A DNA stretch of 11,268 bases, taken from Bacteroidota bacterium. Lineage in GTDB: Bacteria; Bacteroidota; Bacteroidia; Chitinophagales; Chitinophagaceae. The notes below the pieces were generated by a model. It had not been told where the DNA came from. It ran no database searches and was given only the letters and a program-made list of their open reading frames with translations. The DNA is taken from contig CANETM010000031.1 of NCBI GenBank assembly GCA_947441205.1, forward strand, positions 1-11,268. The letters are read 5' to 3'. This document shows, piece after piece, positions 7,449-11,268 of this stretch. How positions within the stretch are numbered: position 1 is the stretch's first letter; the number at the start of each line of letters is the position of its first letter. A program made the position numbers and the translations under genes.

Positions 7449-8657
7449 ATGTCAAGAATAAACAATAGACAACTTTTTTTTCAGCACTTAGCTCAAACCT
7501 CCGATAAACCAATTGGTATTGAAGTGGCATCGGCAAATGGAGTTTATATAAAGGATATTGATGGGAAGGAATTTATGGACATGATAGCTGGTTTTAGTGT
7601 ATGTAATATTGGGCATAGTCATCCAGCTGTGATTAAAGCAATACAGGAGCAGGTTGAAAAATACATGCACGTTATTGTTTATGGTGAATTTGTTCAAGCA
7701 CCTCAAGTTCAATATGCAAAAGCTATTACGCAGTTATTACCTCAAAATTTACAATCGGTATATTTTACCAATAGTGGAGCCGAAGCAACCGAAGGCGCTA
7801 TGAAATTGGCGAAGCGAGTTACAGGTCGCACTAAAATGGTTGCTTTTGAAGGAGCTTATCATGGCAGTACGCAGGGTGCTTTGAGTGTAATGGGTGATGA
7901 ATATTTTAAAAATGCATTTAGACCTTTGCTTCCTGATATCTTGCATTTACGTTATAATCATATTGAAGATATTGAATTGATTAATGATACAGTGGCTTGC
8001 GTATTGGTAGAATTGGTGCAAGCAGAAACAGGTATTACACCAGCCAATAAAGAATGGATTTTAGCATTAAAAAAGAAATGTGAATCGCATTGTATTTTAT
8101 TAATTGTGGATGAAATTCAATCAGGTTTTGGACGAACAGGATCCTTATTTGCATTTCAACAATATGGCATAAGCCCCGATGTTTTATTAGTCGGTAAAGC
8201 ACTTGGAGGCGGACTTCCTTTAGGCGCGTTTATTACGGATACAAGAATGATGGGAACATTAACGCATAACCCTGTATTAGGTCATATCACTACCTTTGGA
8301 GGCAATCCAGTTGCTTGCGCAGCTGGATTGGCCGCACTTAATATTTTACAAAATAGTGGATGGATAGAGGCGGTGAAAGAAAAAGAAAATTATTTAGTTA
8401 CACATTTACATCATCCCGCCATTTTACATCGAAATCATATGGGTTTGTGGATGTCTCTGCAATTTGAATCGGCGGCGGTAACAAAAAAAATTGCAGCAGC
8501 TTGTATTGAAAATGGGATTATTACTGATTGGTTTTTATTTGCAGAAGATCGTATTCGTATCGCACCACCACTTAGTATAACCATTGATGAATTAATTATT
8601 GCAATTGAAAAAATTATTGCAAGTATCAATCAAGTGATTGGTGAAAAAAATATTTAA
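7449..8657 (+). CDS. Class III PLP-dependent aminotransferase (acetylornithine/ornithine aminotransferase-like)
   Basis: A 402-residue fold-type I, class III aminotransferase. Visible motifs are GKEFMDMIAGFSV at 39-51, the phosphate-binding NSGAEATEGAMKLAK at 108-122, FEGAYHGSTQGALS at 133-146, VDEIQSGFGRTG at 220-231 with the PLP-ring aspartate D221, and the Schiff-base lysine K250 in LLVGKALGGGLPLGAF. TTFGGNP at 281-287 and RIRIAPPLSI at 368-377 follow. It should move an amino group from an omega-amino donor such as ornithine, acetylornithine or a diamine to 2-oxoglutarate, but the donor cannot be read from sequence and no arginine or lysine pathway gene is nearby. Genome annotations often call such Bacteroidota proteins 'aspartate aminotransferase family'. 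The frame reaches back to 7404, but the homologous N terminus RQLFFQHLAQTSD starts just after the ATG at 7449, which also avoids overlap with the divergent gene. Confidence 0.93.
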   Translation: MSRINNRQLFFQHLAQTSDKPIGIEVASANGVYIKDIDGKEFMDMIAGFSVCNIGHSHPAVIKAIQEQVEKYMHVIVYGEFVQAPQVQYAKAITQLLPQNLQSVYFTNSGAEATEGAMKLAKRVTGRTKMVAFEGAYHGSTQGALSVMGDEYFKNAFRPLLPDILHLRYNHIEDIELINDTVACVLVELVQAETGITPANKEWILALKKKCESHCILLIVDEIQSGFGRTGSLFAFQQYGISPDVLLVGKALGGGLPLGAFITDTRMMGTLTHNPVLGHITTFGGNPVACAAGLAALNILQNSGWIEAVKEKENYLVTHLHHPAILHRNHMGLWMSLQFESAAVTKKIAAACIENGIITDWFLFAEDRIRIAPPLSITIDELIIAIEKIIASINQVIGEKNI

Positions 8658-8678
8658 GTAAAATTTACTGATAATCAG
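8657..8678. repeat. Two abutting short palindromes in convergent gap
   Basis: AGTAAA-A-TTTACT (8657-8669) and CTGAT-A-ATCAG (8668-8678) overlap by two bases at the junction where the aminotransferase and bshA reading frames end head-on, 17 bases apart. Each has a one-base centre, so neither makes a good hairpin by itself. Any role as a two-way transcription end signal is speculative. Confidence 0.3.
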
Positions 8679-9811
8679 CAATCCCCAGTTCTACAATACT
8701 GACGGTAAAGTGCTTCGTATTGTGGAATGATATTGTCAATGTCAAATTTCTTTGCTTGTTTTAAAGCATGCTTTTTAAAACTTGTCAATTTTTCTTCATC
8801 CTTTAATAAAGCAATTGCTTTTTCACTCATCAGGGCTACATCTCCTACATTCGCTGTATATCCGGTTACTCCATCAATATTTACCTCGCTTAAACCTCCA
8901 GCGTTTGAACTAATTACGACAGTACTAGCAGCCATGGCTTCCAAAGCGGCTAATCCGAAACTTTCATATTCCGATGGGAGTAAAAAAATATCACTAACCG
9001 CTAATATTTCTTCCATTTGTTCCTGCTTTCCTAAAAAACGAACATCCGCTTCAATTCCATATTGCCTAGCTAAGTCTTCGGCAACTGGACGTTCTGGCCC
9101 ATCACCCACCATTAATAATTTTGATGGTAGTGCAGCATGAATATTTTTAAATATTTCCATTACATCATCAATCCTTTTAATTTTTCTAAAGTTAGATGCG
9201 TGCACAATTATTTTTTCTCCATTAGGCGCAATCACTTGTCTAAATGCAGCCACTGGTTTTTTATCGTATCGGTGCAAGTCAACAAAGTTATTTATGACCT
9301 GTATGTTTTTACGAATGTCAAAATGCTTTAAAGTTTCTTCCTTTAAATTCTCAGAAACAGCAGTGATTGCATCACTCTCGTTAATTGAAAAAGTAACAAC
9401 AGGCTCGTATGTTTTATCCCGTCCTACTAATGTAATATCTGTACCATGTAAAGTTGTAATTACCGGAACGGATCTGCCTGTTTTTTGTTTTACAATTTGT
9501 TTTGCCGTATAAGCTGCTGATGCATGTGGAATTGCATAGTGTGCATGAATTAAATCCAAATCATGATTTAAAATCACATCTACCATGGTGCTAGCCAAGG
9601 CTAATTCATAGGGAGGGTAATCAAATAAAGGATAGGTTGGAACCCTTACTTCATGATAAAATATATTGGCATGAAAGCCATTTAACCGAACAGGTTGTTG
9701 GTAGGTAATAAAATGTATTTCATGTCCTTTTTCGGCCAATGCTTTTCCAAGCTCAGTCGCTAAAACCCCACTACCTCCAAAGGTTGGATAACAAACAATA
9801 CCAATCTTCAT
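8675..9811 (-). CDS. bshA: N-acetyl-alpha-D-glucosaminyl L-malate synthase BshA
   Basis: GT4-family glycosyltransferase that joins GlcNAc from UDP-GlcNAc to L-malate, the first step in making the cytoplasmic thiol bacillithiol. The 378-residue GT-B fold shows the BshA-type N terminus KIGIVCYPTFGGSG at 2-15, VRVPTYPLFDYPPYE at 55-69, IHAHYAIPHA at 88-97, LHGTDITLVG at 121-130, ASNFRKIKR at 205-213, GDGPER at 236-241 and the nucleotide-sugar EX7E motif at E283-E291 in YESFGLAALE. These residues separate it from generic GT4 enzymes. The frame can be extended seven codons to a TTG, but homologues begin exactly at MKIGIVCYPTFGGSG, so the ATG at 9811 is used. It stands alone: convergent with the aminotransferase and divergent from the peptidase. 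bshB and bshC are not in this window. The chain ends in cysteine, a small curiosity of no known meaning. Confidence 0.94.
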   Translation of the reverse strand: MKIGIVCYPTFGGSGVLATELGKALAEKGHEIHFITYQQPVRLNGFHANIFYHEVRVPTYPLFDYPPYELALASTMVDVILNHDLDLIHAHYAIPHASAAYTAKQIVKQKTGRSVPVITTLHGTDITLVGRDKTYEPVVTFSINESDAITAVSENLKEETLKHFDIRKNIQVINNFVDLHRYDKKPVAAFRQVIAPNGEKIIVHASNFRKIKRIDDVMEIFKNIHAALPSKLLMVGDGPERPVAEDLARQYGIEADVRFLGKQEQMEEILAVSDIFLLPSEYESFGLAALEAMAASTVVISSNAGGLSEVNIDGVTGYTANVGDVALMSEKAIALLKDEEKLTSFKKHALKQAKKFDIDNIIPQYEALYRQYCRTGDC

Positions 9812-9850
9812 TTTCTTAAGTTGAATATGCAATTAACAACTAAATATCCG

Positions 9851-9890
9851 ATAAAGTTTAATTATATTTAAGAATTATTATAAAGTTTAA
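9851..9890. repeat. 11-bp direct repeat between bshA and peptidase
   Basis: ATAAAGTTTAA occurs exactly at 9851-9861 and again at 9880-9890, 29 bases apart start to start, inside the 89-base divergent intergenic region. The second copy ends ten bases before the peptidase ATG. A loose -7-like TATATTTA lies between the copies at 9863-9870. The repeats could bind a regulator, but the region is very AT-rich, so chance is possible. Confidence 0.4.
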
Positions 9891-9900
9891 AAGCCATTTT

Positions 9901-11268
9901 ATGCGTAAATTATTGTTATTGGTTTGTTGTTTCCCTTTAATTGCACAATCACAAGTAAATCAGGATAGTGTGGTTATCAAAAAAATGTCAGATGAGATTT
10001 TAACCAATGGCAAGGCCTATGATTTATTATATGAATTAACCAAAAAAATTGGAGGTCGCTTAGCAGGTTCCCCACAACAACAAAATGCAGCTATTTGGGG
10101 TAAACGTAATTTAGAAGCAATGAGCCCTGACAAGGTTTATTTCCAACCTTGTAAAACACCAAACTGGCAAAGAGGTGGTAAGGATTTTGCGGCTATTGTT
10201 GGAATTAATGGGAAAGCAATTGTTCAAAAATTAGAAGTGTTGGCGCTTGGCAATTCATTAGGTAGTAATGGCCTTGTTGAAGCTGAAGTTTTAGCAGTCG
10301 ATAATTTTGATGAATTAGAAAAACGTAAGGATGAAGTAAAAGGTAAAATTGTATATTTTAATAGTGAGTTTGATCCAACTATTATTCAAACTTTCAAAGC
10401 TTATGGGGCTTCGAATGCTTATAGAGGTAGCGGTGCAAGTAGGGCTGCAAAATATGGCGCAGTTGGTGTGATGATACATTCATTAAGTACTGCTCCTGAT
10501 AATGAACCTCACACTGGCGGTATGCGGTATGATTCAGCTTATCCAAAAATCCCAGCAGTTGCATTGGGACCAAACGATGCTAAAGCTTTATACGCTCAAG
10601 CAAAAAAAGGTACAGTTCGTGCTCAAATGCAAACCTATGGTTTCTTTTTACCTGATGCAGATGAAAATAATGTTGTTGCAGAATTAAAAGGCTCAACTTA
10701 TCCTGACGAAATTATTACCATTGGAGGTCACTTAGATAGTTGGGATGTGAACGAGGGAGCACACGATGACGGTGCAGGCGTTGTGCATACCATGGAAGTA
10801 TTACGTACTATGAAAGCATTAAATTATCAACCTAAACATACCATTCGTTTTGTATTGTTTGCCAATGAAGAGAATGGTGGAAAGGGTGGCGCTAAATATG
10901 CCGAACTTGCAAAATTGAATAAGGAAAAACATATTTTGGCTTTAGAAAGTGATGAAGGTGGTTTTACACCAAGAGCCATTGCTGTTACTTGTTCACCTGA
11001 ACAGTTTGCACGTTTTCAAACATGGTCGCCTTTATTAAAACCTTATGGTACTGAAGTAACAACAGGCGGTGGAGGTGCTGATATTGGCCCATTAACAAAG
11101 TATGATAAAAGTATAATTCTGTCAAGCATGATTCCAGATAGTCAACGCTATTTTGATTTACATCATGCAAAAACCGATGTATTTGAAAATGTAAATAAGC
11201 GTGAACTATTATTAGGCGCAGTAAATATTGCAGCCTTTATTTACTTAGTAGATCAGTACGGCGTGAAT
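9901..11268 (+). CDS. Secreted M28 metallopeptidase, carboxypeptidase Q/PGCP-like (3' end beyond window)
   Basis: An open frame of 456 codons runs from the ATG at 9901 to the window edge with no stop. It starts with a signal peptide (MRK, a hydrophobic core, probable cleavage around AQS at 15-17), so the protein should be exported. GGRLAGSPQQQ at 51-61 opens the peptidase domain. A PA-type insert covers roughly 120-240 (EVLAVDNFDEL, KGKIVYFN, AAKYGAVGVMIHS). The M28 di-zinc site is complete: H277 and D279 in GGHLDSWD, bridging D289 in AHDDGAG, catalytic E323 with ligand E324 in FANEENGG, D351 in LESDEGG, and H422 in FDLHHAKTD. The ESD and HHAKTD forms match carboxypeptidase Q, which trims C-terminal residues from small peptides. 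That family is about 470 residues long, so only a short tail is missing. Periplasmic or extracellular peptide scavenging is the likely role. No Shine-Dalgarno sequence is seen; the gene is divergent from bshA. Confidence 0.92.
   Translation, partial: MRKLLLLVCCFPLIAQSQVNQDSVVIKKMSDEILTNGKAYDLLYELTKKIGGRLAGSPQQQNAAIWGKRNLEAMSPDKVYFQPCKTPNWQRGGKDFAAIVGINGKAIVQKLEVLALGNSLGSNGLVEAEVLAVDNFDELEKRKDEVKGKIVYFNSEFDPTIIQTFKAYGASNAYRGSGASRAAKYGAVGVMIHSLSTAPDNEPHTGGMRYDSAYPKIPAVALGPNDAKALYAQAKKGTVRAQMQTYGFFLPDADENNVVAELKGSTYPDEIITIGGHLDSWDVNEGAHDDGAGVVHTMEVLRTMKALNYQPKHTIRFVLFANEENGGKGGAKYAELAKLNKEKHILALESDEGGFTPRAIAVTCSPEQFARFQTWSPLLKPYGTEVTTGGGGADIGPLTKYDKSIILSSMIPDSQRYFDLHHAKTDVFENVNKRELLLGAVNIAAFIYLVDQYGVN

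Noticed and set aside
7488..7712. Minus-strand 74-codon frame inside the aminotransferase
   Set aside because: Antisense to conserved aminotransferase residues, and its protein is of low complexity without a known family.
8727..9140. Plus-strand 137-codon frame inside bshA
   Set aside because: Fully antisense to conserved BshA motifs, with no domain or start signal; a shadow.
10502..10687. Plus-strand 61-codon frame within the M28 peptidase region
   Set aside because: Out of frame with the 456-codon peptidase frame that carries all zinc ligands; a shadow.
1..11268. Defence island, CRISPR array, integrase, transposase, tRNA or toxin-antitoxin genes
   Set aside because: None of the reading frames carries such motifs, there are no spaced identical repeats of array length, and all the supported genes are housekeeping or export functions with similar base composition.

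Overview
The window looks like an ordinary chromosomal stretch from a member of the Bacteroidota, probably a Chitinophagaceae/Sphingobacteriia-type bacterium. The reasons are its AT-rich composition (by eye well under 40% G+C), a ubiE-porT gene pair in which PorT belongs to the Bacteroidota-only type IX secretion system, a bacillithiol gene (bshA), a dihydroorotase with the DDQVHFREPG signature I associate with this phylum, almost no Shine-Dalgarno sequences, and Bacteroidota-style TAnnTTTG promoter boxes sitting almost on the start codons. The family-level placement is inference.

Left part (about 116-5879, all on the minus strand): a tightly packed five-gene run read right to left. It contains ubiE/menG (menaquinone methylation), porT (outer-membrane T9SS component), pyrC (pyrimidine synthesis), a short MutS-family ATPase without mismatch-recognition domains, and yifB/comM (AAA+ ATPase linked to transformation and branch migration). 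Genes overlap or lie 4-67 bases apart, so one transcript starting just upstream of ubiE is likely. A small hairpin sits in the only sizeable internal gap, before yifB.

Right part (5920-11268): single genes that change strand at almost every step. These are rsgA (+, ribosome-assembly GTPase), a gamma-carbonic-anhydrase-like hexapeptide-repeat protein (-), a class III PLP aminotransferase (+), bshA (-, first step of bacillithiol synthesis) and a secreted M28 peptidase of the carboxypeptidase Q/PGCP type (+). The peptidase is open to the right edge and therefore incomplete. Gaps are very short: 40 and 34 bases between the first two divergent pairs, 89 bases between bshA and the peptidase, and 34 and 17 bases between convergent pairs.

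There are no RNA genes, mobile elements, CRISPR arrays, prophage genes or defence genes that I can see, and no gap over 300 bases. I do not find a clear undescribed system. The items most worth a second look are the short MutS ATPase beside comM, the mirrored TATCTT(T/C)GTA boxes between ubiE and rsgA that imply nearly leaderless divergent transcripts, the His-to-Gln change in the dihydroorotase metal motif, and an 11-bp direct repeat between bshA and the peptidase.
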